A DNA stretch of 64,000 nt, from the NCBI GenBank assembly GCA_037481715.1, contig JBBFLD010000001.1, forward strand, positions 787,533 to 851,532, given 5' to 3'. This document shows, piece after piece, positions 27,310-36,526 of the stretch. The first letter of the stretch is position 1. Every line of letters begins with the position of its first letter. The notes below the pieces were generated by a model. The model made no database searches. It was given only the letters and a program-made list of their open reading frames with translations, and was not told the origin of the DNA. Source of the stretch: Rosettibacter sp037481715 (GTDB lineage Bacteria; Bacteroidota; Ignavibacteria; Ignavibacteriales; Melioribacteraceae). The position numbers were made by a program, and so were the translations under genes.

Positions 27310-29325
27310 CTACTCAATCATTTTTAAGAACTCTTCTTCCGAAAGAATTGGTATTCCAAGTTTTTGAGCTTTATCAAATTTTGAACCTGGATTTTCACCA
27401 ACAACAACATAATCTGTATTTTTGCTCACCGCAGAAAGCACATGACCGCCTAATGATATAATTTTCTCTTTTGCTTCTTCACGCGACATCGATGAAAGTG
27501 TTCCTGTTAATACAAAAGATTTCCCTTTTAATTTATCTGAAGTAACTTTTATTTCTTCGCTCTTAAATTTAAGTCCGGCTTTTTTTAGTCTTTCAATCAA
27601 TTTAATATTATTACTGTCGCTAAAAAATCTTTTAATGCTCTTGCTTATGCTTGGACCAATTTCATGAATTGATTCAATTTCTTCTTCTGATGCATTAATT
27701 AAAGCATCAATAGATTTAAAATGGTCTGCTAATTTTTTTGCTACACCAGCACCCACATATCTAATTCCAAGTGCAAAAAGAACTCTGTCAAAAGGTTTTT
27801 CTTTGCTTTTTTCTATTGATGTTAAAAGATTATCAACGCTCTTTTCTCCAAGTCTTTCAATCTGAATTAATTCTTCTCTATGCTCCTTGAGATGATATAT
27901 ATCAGAATAATCTTTAAGATAACCTAAATCGACAAATAAATTAATCAATGCTTCTCCAAGTCCAGTTATATCCATTGCACCACGAGATGCAAAATGTTCT
28001 ATTCTTCCTTTGATTTGAGCAGGACATAAATTGTTCTCGCAATAAATTGCAACTTCATTTTCAGGACGGTATAAATTTGAGTTACATACTGGACATTTTG
28101 ATGGAATCTTAACTTCATGAGAATCTTTTGGTCTTTGTGATAAATCTACCGCTACAACTTTTGGAATAACATCACCACCTTTTTCAATTACAACAATATC
28201 TCCTTCTCTTATATCTTTTCTTCTAATTTCATCAATATTGTGAAGAGTTGCTCGACTTATTGTAGAACCTGCAAGAAATACTGGTTCAAGTTCTGCAACT
28301 GGAGTTAATGTTCCTGTTCGTCCGACCTGCCAGATAATTTTATTTAATTTTGTTTTTGCCTGTTTTGCTTTGAATTTATATGCAACTGCCCATCGCGGAG
28401 ATTTTGCAATATTCCCTAAAATTCTTTGCTGCTTTAAAGAATTTACCTTAACAACAACCCCATCAATTTCATAAGGAAGTGAATCTCTTTTATCTTCCCA
28501 TTCATTACAAAATTCCATTACTTCTTCAATATTTCTGCAAAGTTTATAGTTTTGATTAACACAAAATCCCATTTCCCTAAGCAACTTCAAGTTTTCATAG
28601 TGAGTTGTTAATTCATCTGTTCCAGAGTATAAATAATAAACAAAGGTTTTTAAAGGTCTTTTTGCCACAAGCTGAGGGTCTAAAAGTTTAATGGTCCCTG
28701 CTGTTAAATTACGCGGATTAGCAAAAGTTTTTTCTCCATTTAATTCTCGTTCTTCATTTATCTTTTTAAATGCTTCAATCTCCATATAAATTTCGCCGCG
28801 CACTTCTATATCATCCAATTTTAATTTTATTGACTCAGGTTTTCTAATTGAAAGCGGAACTGATCGAATTGTTCTTACATTGTTTGTAACATCTTCGCCT
28901 GTTGTTCCATCACCTCTTGTAGCAGCAGTTACAAGCAAACCATTCTTGTATCTTAAGCTGACAGATACCCCATCAATTTTAAGTTCGCACACATATTCAA
29001 CTTTTTCGCTTTTTGGAAGCCCTTCTTTTACTCTTCTGTCGAAATCATACATTTCCTCTTCGCTGTAAGTATTTGAAAGACTAAGCATTGGAATTCGATG
29101 AGCAACAGGATTAAAAACATTTGTTAAATCTGAACCGACCCGCTGTGTTGGTGAATCGGGAGTAATAAGATGCGGGTTTTCCTTTTCAAGCTGAATTAAT
29201 TCATTTACGAGCTGGTCATACTCGTAATCGCTAATTGTAGGCTGAGCAAGAATATAGTAATTATAATCGTGCTCTTTAATTAATTTTCTTAATTCCTCAA
29301 TTCTCTGTTGTGGACTTTTTTTCAT
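27310..29325 (-). CDS. ligA: NAD-dependent DNA ligase LigA
   Basis: This 671-residue ligase seals nicks using NAD. The N-terminal Ia domain has DYNYYILAQPTISDYEYDQL, and the adenylation motif CELKIDGVSVSLRY has K116 as the AMP-accepting lysine. An OB fold with GRTGTLTPVAEL, a four-cysteine zinc finger (CPVCN...YCENNLCPAQ), helix-hairpin-helix repeats and a C-terminal BRCT domain (KGKSFVLTGTLSSMSREEA) follow in the normal order. Its start overlaps the end of the RodZ-like gene by 29 bases. Confidence 0.98.
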   Translation of the reverse strand: MKKSPQQRIEELRKLIKEHDYNYYILAQPTISDYEYDQLVNELIQLEKENPHLITPDSPTQRVGSDLTNVFNPVAHRIPMLSLSNTYSEEEMYDFDRRVKEGLPKSEKVEYVCELKIDGVSVSLRYKNGLLVTAATRGDGTTGEDVTNNVRTIRSVPLSIRKPESIKLKLDDIEVRGEIYMEIEAFKKINEERELNGEKTFANPRNLTAGTIKLLDPQLVAKRPLKTFVYYLYSGTDELTTHYENLKLLREMGFCVNQNYKLCRNIEEVMEFCNEWEDKRDSLPYEIDGVVVKVNSLKQQRILGNIAKSPRWAVAYKFKAKQAKTKLNKIIWQVGRTGTLTPVAELEPVFLAGSTISRATLHNIDEIRRKDIREGDIVVIEKGGDVIPKVVAVDLSQRPKDSHEVKIPSKCPVCNSNLYRPENEVAIYCENNLCPAQIKGRIEHFASRGAMDITGLGEALINLFVDLGYLKDYSDIYHLKEHREELIQIERLGEKSVDNLLTSIEKSKEKPFDRVLFALGIRYVGAGVAKKLADHFKSIDALINASEEEIESIHEIGPSISKSIKRFFSDSNNIKLIERLKKAGLKFKSEEIKVTSDKLKGKSFVLTGTLSSMSREEAKEKIISLGGHVLSAVSKNTDYVVVGENPGSKFDKAQKLGIPILSEEEFLKMIE

Positions 29326-30190
29326 CTTTCTTTGGAATTGGAATTAGATTTGACTTAATTGTATCAAGCGAAATATAATAATTTCTAATCTCGCCTAAAT
29401 TACCTATTGGTGATATTGGTTTGTTGTTCAAGCTCATTTTAACATAACCTGCATTTCCAACAACAACATAAAATTCTTTTTCTGCTTTAAAATTAAGAAC
29501 CTTTTCAGCCGGTGCCATTTGTCTGTAAACTTCCTTTTTATCACACAATACTTTCAGCCACACAAGTTTTTCTGGAGTTATAGATAAGTTAAGACTATCC
29601 GACTCATGTTGTGGCTTCTGTTGTGTAATTGATGAATCAATTTCATATCTATCAGTCAAAACATCTTCATAAGGTTTTTCTTCAATTATATTAGAATCAC
29701 CTTTAATGAAGAGAAAATAGAATGCTATTAAAAAAATTATTGCAATACCTGCATATAAAAAATATTTTTTATTTGATTGTGCTTCTTGATTGTCTTCAGG
29801 ATATTTTAATTCAGGTGAAAAATATTCTTCTGCATTAAATTCTTTTTTATATTTTTTTTCAATTGATTCTGACTCAATAATTTTTTCTTCTGTTTTTTTT
29901 GATTGAGTTTTTAATTCTTCATCTGCTGTTCGTGAATCTAAAATTTTGCTTTTTGCTGCTTCGTACTTTTTTATAACTTCATTTTTATCAAGTTCTAATG
30001 TTTGAGCATATTCCTTAATAAAAGCCTTTACATAGATTTCTGGCAAAAAATTAAAATCACCCTCTTCAATTTTTTGAAGGAACTTGATATCAATTTTTGT
30101 ATGATTTGAAATTTGTTGAAGCGAAATTCCTTTTTCTTCTCGAATAGATTTTAGTTCTTCTGCAAATTTTTTTAAGGCTTCTGAAGCCAT
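29297..30190 (-). CDS. RodZ-like membrane protein with N-terminal helix-turn-helix
   Basis: The 297-residue protein has an N-terminal HTH_25/Xre-type domain (about 5-75: LKSIREEKGISLQQISNHT, then LQKIEEGDF), a charged lysine/glutamate linker, one transmembrane helix (about 143-162) and a beta-rich periplasmic C-terminal domain (DUF4115-like: LVWLKVLCDKKEVYRQM). This is the RodZ layout, a cell-shape protein that links MreB to the elongasome. No mreB is in the window. It lies 12 bases after rsmB and overlaps ligA. Confidence 0.82.
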   Translation of the reverse strand: MASEALKKFAEELKSIREEKGISLQQISNHTKIDIKFLQKIEEGDFNFLPEIYVKAFIKEYAQTLELDKNEVIKKYEAAKSKILDSRTADEELKTQSKKTEEKIIESESIEKKYKKEFNAEEYFSPELKYPEDNQEAQSNKKYFLYAGIAIIFLIAFYFLFIKGDSNIIEEKPYEDVLTDRYEIDSSITQQKPQHESDSLNLSITPEKLVWLKVLCDKKEVYRQMAPAEKVLNFKAEKEFYVVVGNAGYVKMSLNNKPISPIGNLGEIRNYYISLDTIKSNLIPIPKKDEKKSTTEN

Positions 30191-30202
30191 TATATTTCTC
30201 TA

Positions 30203-31576
30203 TTAAATTAAACGAATTAATTTCGCTGCAAATGAACCATCAACACCATGAATATGTGGATAAGTTTGAACACAACCATTTTCATCAACAAGTTCTTTTG
30301 AAAATATTTTTGAAGCATCAACGAGCTGAAAATTTGAATTCTCAGAGAGAAATTTTTTAATTATTTCAAAGTTTTCTTCAGGTTCAATTGTGCAGGTACT
30401 GTAAACCAAAGCTCCTCCTACTTTCAGCATTGATGCACCTTTTTTCAACAAATCGTATTGAATATTAACAATTTTTCTGATATCCCCCAAGTCTTTTTTC
30501 CATTTCAAATCAGGTTTTTTAGTTAAAGTGCCTAATCCAGAACAAGGAGCATCAATCAATATTCGGTCATAACCAATTTCATCATTGTATTCTAAAGCAT
30601 CAATTGGAATAGTTTTAACATTTGTCACTTTAAGACGAGCTAAATTTTTTTCAAGAATTTTTAATCGGCTGTCAAATCTATCAAGAGCAATAATTTCTCC
30701 CTGATTGTTCATCAAATCTGCAATAAATGCTGTTTTACCTCCTGGAGCCGAGCATAAATCAAGCACTCTCATACCTGGTTTTACATCAAGTAATTTTACC
30801 GGCAAACCTGTGCTTTCATCTTGAACAGAAAAATATCCCTTTTGAAAATATTCCCAATCAGTAATGTTTGTCAGATTATTGAGTCGAATAAATTCAGGCA
30901 GAATTTTGCTTTCAGTGTATTTTAATTCAACAGAATCCAGAAGTGATTTTAATTCTTCTTTATTTGTAACAAGATTATTCACTCTTAATGCCATTACTGG
31001 TTTGCTGTTGTTGGCAATTAAAAGTTTTTCTGTTTCTTCTCTTCCAAATCTTTTAACCCAGCGTTTAACCATCCATGTTGGATGAGAATAATATGTACTA
31101 AGATAGGCAACTAAATCTTCTTCTGGATTTGGATAACGAATAGATTCTTTATTACGAATAATATTTCTCAAAACTGCATTAGCGAGGTCTGCATATTTCT
31201 GTCCTTGAAGTTTTTTAACAAACTCCACTGCTTCGTTAACTGCTGCATAATCTGGAATTTTGTCTAAAAACAAAATTTGATAAAGAGCAACTCTTAGTGC
31301 ATTTTTAACATTTGGGATACACTTAGAAAATTGACCTTTATAAAATCCATTCAGTATCCAGTCAAGTCTTCCCATCCATCTCATCACACCATGAACAATT
31401 TCGAATAATAATGCTTTATCTATTCCACTCAAATTAGAATTTTTCAATTCAATTTCGAGTAATTTATCGAGGTATGCATCAGTTCTGTCTACACGATTTA
31501 AGATTTTAACGGCATGACCTCGTACACCCTGATACAAATTCATTCCTGATAATTCTGTTGATACTAATTGATTCAT
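30203..31576 (-). CDS. rsmB: 16S rRNA (cytosine(967)-C(5))-methyltransferase RsmB
   Basis: The 457-residue protein combines an N-terminal NusB-like RNA-binding domain (about 15-150) with a Rossmann methyltransferase. The SAM motif is VLDLCSAPGGKTAF. DAPCSGLGT and YSTCTIEPEEN hold the two cysteines used in m5C catalysis and release. Length is typical for RsmB. The start is ATG at 31576; an internal Met12 would give a start closer to the conserved region. It is upstream of the RodZ-like gene. Confidence 0.94.
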   Translation of the reverse strand: MNQLVSTELSGMNLYQGVRGHAVKILNRVDRTDAYLDKLLEIELKNSNLSGIDKALLFEIVHGVMRWMGRLDWILNGFYKGQFSKCIPNVKNALRVALYQILFLDKIPDYAAVNEAVEFVKKLQGQKYADLANAVLRNIIRNKESIRYPNPEEDLVAYLSTYYSHPTWMVKRWVKRFGREETEKLLIANNSKPVMALRVNNLVTNKEELKSLLDSVELKYTESKILPEFIRLNNLTNITDWEYFQKGYFSVQDESTGLPVKLLDVKPGMRVLDLCSAPGGKTAFIADLMNNQGEIIALDRFDSRLKILEKNLARLKVTNVKTIPIDALEYNDEIGYDRILIDAPCSGLGTLTKKPDLKWKKDLGDIRKIVNIQYDLLKKGASMLKVGGALVYSTCTIEPEENFEIIKKFLSENSNFQLVDASKIFSKELVDENGCVQTYPHIHGVDGSFAAKLIRLI

Positions 31577-31607
31577 AATGATTTTTAAAAAGTTATTAAA
31601 AACAGGC

Positions 31608-31644
31608 AGGTTTAAAATAATAAAGGGCTGTTAAATTACAGCCC
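31608..31644 (-). terminator. Intrinsic terminator of rpmE
   Basis: On the - strand GGGCTGT (31638-31644) and ACAGCCC (31625-31631) form a 7-bp stem with a 6-base loop, followed by the T-rich ttattatttt. It lies 21 bases after the rpmE stop. Confidence 0.8.
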
Positions 31645-31665
31645 CCAAAATTTCAGAACTATTAA

Positions 31666-31872
31666 TTAAGCCTCTTTCAAGCCGTATTTTTTCTTAAACT
31701 TTTCTACTCTTCCAGTAGAGTCCACAATTTTTTGTTTACCTGTAAAAAATGGATGACATTGAGAGCAGATTTCAAGTTTAATACTGCTAACCGTTGAACG
31801 TGTAACAAAAGTATTGCCACACACACAAGTTACTTCACATCTTCTATAAGTTGGATGAATACCTTTTTTCAT
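31666..31872 (-). CDS. rpmE: 50S ribosomal protein L31
   Basis: The 68-residue protein starts MKKGIHPTYRRCEVTCVCGN and has the four zinc cysteines of the C+ form (C16, C18, C36, C39; LEICSQCHPF) and the conserved SCHPFFTG-like CHPFFTGKQK. It is the zinc-binding, housekeeping type of L31. The RBS is AAGGA 10 bases before the ATG. It has its own terminator, and an 18-base palindrome lies 35 bases upstream. Confidence 0.97.
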   Translation of the reverse strand: MKKGIHPTYRRCEVTCVCGNTFVTRSTVSSIKLEICSQCHPFFTGKQKIVDSTGRVEKFKKKYGLKEA

Positions 31873-31906
31873 TTCACAAGTTTTCCTTAAAATTTACGAT
31901 GCAAAA

Positions 31907-31924
31907 TTAAGCATGAATGCTTAA
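31907..31924. repeat. Palindrome upstream of rpmE
   Basis: TTAAGCAT and ATGCTTAA flank a two-base centre, a perfect 8+8 inverted repeat. On the - strand it lies between the anti-sigma-like gene and rpmE and is preceded by a T-run. It could be an operator or a weak terminator read from the + side; no firm role. Confidence 0.4.
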
Positions 31925-31967
31925 AAAAACAAATAAATGAAATTTTTAATTTGATATATAATTAATG

Positions 31968-32651
31968 TTATCGGATTCTTCTTAAAGAATCTCTTTTAGC
32001 TTCTGCTTTTCTTATTGAATCAATCATTCTGCGATATTTTTCAAGTGATTTCTGGTCAAGAGGCTGAGGGAGTAAAAATCCATCAAAATCAAATTCTTCC
32101 TCACCGCTTCTAACTATATTTCCTCTTTGTAAATTATTCCTTCCAGGATTTTGCCCGGATAAATATTCATCTAATGAAACCGACCTGCTTCTGTTTATAG
32201 GATATTTTAATTTAGAATTTACCGGCGAATTTGCTTCTGAAACAACATTCTCTGTTAATGCATTTTCTCTGTTTATTTTTTTTCTGGGTTTAACAATAGT
32301 TCCTGAATTTGACGATAAAATTTGTGAATTACTTAATGAGTCACTCTCAGAAATTTTTGGCGGGTCTACCATTAAAGGATTTTCAACTTTTTGTTCAGCA
32401 GCAGGTAAAAACAATATGAATAAAATAATTATAGAAACAATTGCTGATGGAATAACAAATTTGATAATGCCAAATTGTGGTTTTTCTTCCGTCAAATAAC
32501 CGAAGTTTTGATTTTGAATACGAATCATCAGATTGTATTCAAAATTTTCTTCGGTTTTAATTTTCGGGAGTTCCTTTAAATCATTAATTAATTTTGAGAA
32601 TTTGACTTCATCATCACTGTAGCTGTTAATTCCCATAGGCTTACTCGTCAT
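31968..32651 (-). CDS. Single-pass membrane protein, probable anti-sigma factor
   Basis: The protein has 227 residues and no recognised family. Residues 1-60 are charged and probably cytoplasmic, 63-83 form one clear transmembrane helix, and the rest is polar, asparagine/serine- and arginine-rich, outside the membrane. It overlaps the ECF sigma gene by 11 bases, the usual position of the cognate anti-sigma factor. It has no cysteine, so it lacks the zinc-binding motif of ZAS-type anti-sigma domains. The assignment rests on context and topology. Confidence 0.6.
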   Translation of the reverse strand: MTSKPMGINSYSDDEVKFSKLINDLKELPKIKTEENFEYNLMIRIQNQNFGYLTEEKPQFGIIKFVIPSAIVSIIILFILFLPAAEQKVENPLMVDPPKISESDSLSNSQILSSNSGTIVKPRKKINRENALTENVVSEANSPVNSKLKYPINRSRSVSLDEYLSGQNPGRNNLQRGNIVRSGEEEFDFDGFLLPQPLDQKSLEKYRRMIDSIRKAEAKRDSLRRIR

Positions 32652-33231
32652 ATATATTTTTTAATAACTTTTGTAATTGAGTTCTTCCACGATTAATTCT
32701 TGATTTTACAGTTCCAAGAGAAACTTTTGTTATCTCTGCAATTTCTTCATAAGAAAGACCTTGAATGTCCCTTAGAATTACCATTTCTCTGTAAACAGGT
32801 TTAATTTTCATTAGTGCACGCTGAATAATATCATGTTTAAGATTACTATCCGTAGCTCTGTCTGGTGCTACAAAAGATTTGTCTTCAACTTGAATTTGTT
32901 TATCATCTTCAGATGGACTTAAAGACAATATACTTCTTCTTCGCCGTCTCTTAAGTTCATTTTTTGCAAGATTGCCGGCAATTGTATAAATCCATGTCGA
33001 GAACTTGGCAAACTCGCGATATGAATCTTTGTTGAGATAAAATCTAATCATAGTATCCTGAACAATATCTGAAGATACATCTCTATCTCCGACGAATCGA
33101 TAAACGAAATTCATCAGAGGGTCTTTATAACGGCGAACTAATATTTCGTAAGCTTCAAGCTCATTTGTTTCTTGAAACTTTTTGATTAGTTCTTCATCCG
33201 TTAGCTCAGTTAAATTTTGATTGTGCGGCAA
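32641..33231 (-). CDS. ECF-type RNA polymerase sigma factor (sigma-24/RpoE-like)
   Basis: This 196-residue sigma factor has region 2 (YEILVRRYKDPLMNFVYRFVGDRDVSSDIVQDTMIRFY, then FSTWIYTIAGNLAKNELKRR) and region 4 (REMVILRDIQGLSYEEIAEIT and LGTVKSRINRGRTQLQKLL). The linker between them is acidic. The start is TTG at 33231, just after an in-frame TAA and about 4 bases downstream of GGATAGG. It is translationally coupled to the downstream membrane protein, which probably controls it. Confidence 0.93.
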   Translation of the reverse strand: MPHNQNLTELTDEELIKKFQETNELEAYEILVRRYKDPLMNFVYRFVGDRDVSSDIVQDTMIRFYLNKDSYREFAKFSTWIYTIAGNLAKNELKRRRRRSILSLSPSEDDKQIQVEDKSFVAPDRATDSNLKHDIIQRALMKIKPVYREMVILRDIQGLSYEEIAEITKVSLGTVKSRINRGRTQLQKLLKNIYDE

Positions 33232-33317
33232 TTATACCTATCCAATATTAAGATTGTTTCAAAATTAGGCGTTTAATTTTAGTTATTAAAGAAAAATTTT
33301 TCAACTCCATAATTTTT

Positions 33318-34328
33318 TTACTGCATCATTTTTGAAATTAGTGTCAGAAGAATTGTTTTAGGTTCAGAAGCAGTTGTTTTTACAGCTAAGTCTGCTTCAA
33401 ATAATGCTCGAGAAGCATTTAATAACCTTGAATCAGAAAAAAGATAATTAGCTTTCTTGCAATTGACATAATAATACCAGCTTAACTGAAGTTTTCGTGC
33501 TGCCTCATTGTCGTTAACATTTGTTTTTATCATTTCAAGAATTTGAGAAACTGTTAAAACAAATTTAGCAAGCATGTTAATGATTACAATAATTTCTTGA
33601 CCACTATCCAAAAGATTATATGCAATTTCAATCGCTTTAATCTTATTCCCTTTTCCAATTGCTTCCTGCAAATCAAAAATAGAATATTGTTTTGTAGAAG
33701 AAATTAATTTTTTTATTTCCTCAAAAGATATTTCTTTCTTTCCAAACAAATAAATTGAAATTTTTTGAAGCTGGCTTTCAAGAAGACTTTTATCTTCTCC
33801 TGCTATTTCCAGAATATTATAAATATTCTCTCGCGTAAGTTTTATTTTATATTCATCTGCTTTTCTTTCAAGCCAGTCAACAAGTTCTTCACCTGTTTCT
33901 GTTTTGACTTCGTAGAAAAATCCTTTTTGAATTAAAGTGGCAAAAGGTTCTTTCGATAAATCTGATACTTTTGAATATTGCACTAAAATTAGAATTGTAA
34001 ATTCAGCAGGAGAGATTAAATATTCACTTAATAATTTTTTATCACTCAGTTTATCGAAATTTTTTACGACAATTATTTTTTTACCTCCGCCAAATGGAAA
34101 AGCAAGTGCCATATCAATTATTTGGGAAAAATTCTGCCCGCGTTCTGCATCTATTGTTTCAATATCGAAATCAGATTTTACAAATTGTTTAGCAGATTCT
34201 AAAATCAACTCTACAGCATAATTTATATTATAATTATCTTCGCCGCATATGAAATAAACAGGCAAAAAATTTTTTTTCTTTAATTCTTTTGTTAATTCAT
34301 TGATTGATGGTAATGTTCTCTTTGCCAT
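33318..34328 (-). CDS. holA: DNA polymerase III subunit delta HolA
   Basis: The 336-residue clamp-loader subunit shows the HolA pattern: LPVYFICGEDNYNINYAVELI (17-37), then FPFGGGKKIIVVKNFDKLSDKKLL, and a C-terminal all-helical collar domain with SIFDLQEAIGKGNKIKAIEI. It opens the sliding clamp within the tau/delta/delta' loader. Its N-terminus overlaps the end of the small MetS-like gene by 32 bases. The length is normal. Confidence 0.9.
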   Translation of the reverse strand: MAKRTLPSINELTKELKKKNFLPVYFICGEDNYNINYAVELILESAKQFVKSDFDIETIDAERGQNFSQIIDMALAFPFGGGKKIIVVKNFDKLSDKKLLSEYLISPAEFTILILVQYSKVSDLSKEPFATLIQKGFFYEVKTETGEELVDWLERKADEYKIKLTRENIYNILEIAGEDKSLLESQLQKISIYLFGKKEISFEEIKKLISSTKQYSIFDLQEAIGKGNKIKAIEIAYNLLDSGQEIIVIINMLAKFVLTVSQILEMIKTNVNDNEAARKLQLSWYYYVNCKKANYLFSDSRLLNASRALFEADLAVKTTASEPKTILLTLISKMMQ

Positions 34329-34440
34329 GATTATCAGATTTTTTCTTTTCTAACTTAATTGCTTTTATTATGAAATAAATAAACCCACCCCAAACAATTC
34401 CTGCAACTAAAATTCCAACTATTATTTCACTTAAACTCAT
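34297..34440 (-). CDS. Small MetS-like subunit of an NSS amino-acid transporter
   Basis: A 47-residue reading frame starts MSLSEIIVGILVAGIVWGGF and continues with a short charged tail. It is one transmembrane helix with a V-W-G-G-F motif (W17) followed by positive residues, the pattern of the small subunit MetS (methionine/alanine importer small-subunit family) that accompanies MetP-type NSS transporters. The ATG overlaps the transporter stop in an ATGA (34437-34440), so translation is coupled. The frame runs 32 bases into holA. MetS is needed for MetPS transport in Corynebacterium; the same role here is inferred. Confidence 0.78.
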   Translation of the reverse strand: MSLSEIIVGILVAGIVWGGFIYFIIKAIKLEKKKSDNHGKENITINQ

Positions 34441-35894
34441 ATAGAAATTTTCTTGACAAGTTTTTTATTAATCATTAAAAATATAAAAATCACAATTAAC
34501 CATTGAAACAAACTTGTTCCTAAATTTTCTCGATGGAATGGATTCCACCATTGTTCGTCCCATGAAGTTGATGAAACTAACCACCATGATAGAAGTAAAA
34601 TTGCAAGAACTGGAACAAGATATTTCATAAACCAGAAATACCATCTCCCAACATATATATCATTTTCTGAAGAATTGATAATTTCTTTTCTGAATTTGTC
34701 TGTTCCATATTTATTAACTGCAAAAGAAATAAATGCACCACTTAAAATTAATCCTACACCCCAAACCCAATCTTGATTTATTAAAAAATTTATATTGAGT
34801 GCCGAAGGAATACCAAAAATAAATCCAAGAAAACTTATAATTATCGTAGCTGTTTTTCTATTCATGCCAAAATCAATTAAGGTCTTAACTGCTAATTCAA
34901 TCATGGATATTAAAGATGTAAGTGCAGCAAAAGATAAAGCAAGAAAGAACAAAGATGAAAAAGTTAGATTAACAATTAATGAATCTGACATTTTTGAAAA
35001 TAATTGAGGCAAAACAATAAAGGTTAATCCTGTATTCGCTGGTCCAGATTGTGATATTTGCTGAAGAGCATCATTTGAGCTCAAAGCAAAAACTGTTGAA
35101 AAAATTATTATCCCTGCCAATAACGAAATTGAATTATTCCCAAAACCAATCAGCGAAGCATTTAATGCAATGTCTTCTTTCTGTTTCATGTAAGTTGCAT
35201 AAGTTAAAATTAAACCCCAGCCGGCACCTGTATCCCATGCATTTTGTGTTAATGCATTTAACCAGACTTTGTAATTAATCAAATATTCAAGTTTCGGTGT
35301 GAAAAAATATTTTATTCCTACAATAGCATTTGGTAATGTAATTGCACGCACAAACAAAATTAAAAGTATAACAACAAGCATCGATACAAGAATTCTGCTT
35401 ACCTTTTCAATTCCTTTTACAACTCCTTTATATATTACAATTGCTCCAATCATCATTGCAAGGAAATGAAAATAAACTGGATAAAATCCTGATGAGAATT
35501 CATTCCAGTATTGCAAATGATTTGATGTATTCAGTAAAGTTCCACTCAATGAAGATAACAGATATTTCAAACACCAGCCAGTAACAACAGAATAATAAAA
35601 CATAATTGCAGTAGAAACAAAAGCAACAAAAGCTCCCATCCATGCAAATTTATCACCAGCTGTTTTTTTGAATGCTCCAATAGGTGCTTTTCTTGTGAAT
35701 TTCCCCAAAGCAAATTCAGATATTATCAAAGGGACTGACCATATCAACAAAAAAATAACCCATGGAATTAAAAATGAACCACCTCCATTTTGTGCTACTA
35801 CTCTTGAAAAGCGCCAGATATTTCCTGTGCCTACTGCAATTCCAAGTGTTGATAATATTAAACCCCAGCGAGAAGTAAAAAACTCTGAGTGCAT
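34437..35894 (-). CDS. Sodium-dependent NSS-family transporter (MetP-like)
   Basis: This is an 11-12-helix neurotransmitter:sodium symporter. The first helix has the sodium/substrate motif STLGIAVGTGNIWRFSRVVA, followed by GGGSFLIPW. Later regions such as WGLILTYATYMKQKEDIALNA and SFAALTSLISMIELAV are typical of bacterial members. It probably imports an amino acid with Na+. The ATG used here (35894) is 5 bases past the cyclophilin stop; a TTG at 35918 would add eight residues and overlap that gene by 20 bases. A MetS-like small subunit is directly downstream. Confidence 0.9.
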   Translation of the reverse strand: MHSEFFTSRWGLILSTLGIAVGTGNIWRFSRVVAQNGGGSFLIPWVIFLLIWSVPLIISEFALGKFTRKAPIGAFKKTAGDKFAWMGAFVAFVSTAIMFYYSVVTGWCLKYLLSSLSGTLLNTSNHLQYWNEFSSGFYPVYFHFLAMMIGAIVIYKGVVKGIEKVSRILVSMLVVILLILFVRAITLPNAIVGIKYFFTPKLEYLINYKVWLNALTQNAWDTGAGWGLILTYATYMKQKEDIALNASLIGFGNNSISLLAGIIIFSTVFALSSNDALQQISQSGPANTGLTFIVLPQLFSKMSDSLIVNLTFSSLFFLALSFAALTSLISMIELAVKTLIDFGMNRKTATIIISFLGFIFGIPSALNINFLINQDWVWGVGLILSGAFISFAVNKYGTDKFRKEIINSSENDIYVGRWYFWFMKYLVPVLAILLLSWWLVSSTSWDEQWWNPFHRENLGTSLFQWLIVIFIFLMINKKLVKKISI

Positions 35895-35898
35895 ATTT

Positions 35899-36519
35899 TC
35901 AGAATTTTCGTTTTTCAATTGTAATTTTTTCTATTACTACATCTTGAAGCGGTCTATCTTTTTCATCAGTTGGAACAGAATTAATTTCTCTTACTACTTC
36001 CATTCCATTTATAACTTTTCCAAAAATTGTATGCTTTAGGTCAAGCCATGGTGTGGGCACAACAGTAATAAAAAATTGACTTTGATTTGTATTTGGTCCC
36101 GCATTTGCCATAGAAAGAATCCCCGGAGAATCATGCTTTAATGAAAGAGAAAATTCATCTTCAAATGGACCGCCATAAATACTGGCACCTCCTCTTCCAG
36201 TTCCAGTTGGGTCACCTCCTTGAATCATAAAATCTTTTATCACACGATGAAAAATCACTCCATCATAAAAACCTTTTAAAGATAATCCTACAAAATTCTT
36301 TACTGTTTTTGGAGCTTCGTTGGGAAACAACTCAAGTTCAATTGTTCCCAAACTTGTTTTCATTATTGCAATTAATTTCTCATTATTCTTCAAAGTAAGA
36401 TATTCTTCTAAATTAATTTTTGTATCCTCCTGCTTTTTAATTTCTTTTTGTCCATTTGAGGTGCAAGATAAAATAAAAACAGAAAAAATAATTATTAATA
36501 TCATTTTACTTAGATTCAT
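35899..36519 (-). CDS. Cyclophilin-type peptidylprolyl isomerase, lipoprotein
   Basis: The 206-residue protein has a lipoprotein signal with lipobox FILSC (C19), so it is anchored in the envelope. The cyclophilin domain has the catalytic region VIFHRVIKDFMIQGGDPTG, then FFITVVPTPWLDLKHTIFG. An AGGTGA element 6 bases before the ATG may serve as RBS. It catalyses cis-trans isomerisation of Xaa-Pro bonds, probably helping fold periplasmic proteins. It lies 7 bases downstream of uppP. Confidence 0.93.
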   Translation of the reverse strand: MNLSKMILIIIFSVFILSCTSNGQKEIKKQEDTKINLEEYLTLKNNEKLIAIMKTSLGTIELELFPNEAPKTVKNFVGLSLKGFYDGVIFHRVIKDFMIQGGDPTGTGRGGASIYGGPFEDEFSLSLKHDSPGILSMANAGPNTNQSQFFITVVPTPWLDLKHTIFGKVINGMEVVREINSVPTDEKDRPLQDVVIEKITIEKRKF

Positions 36520-36526
36520 AAATCAC

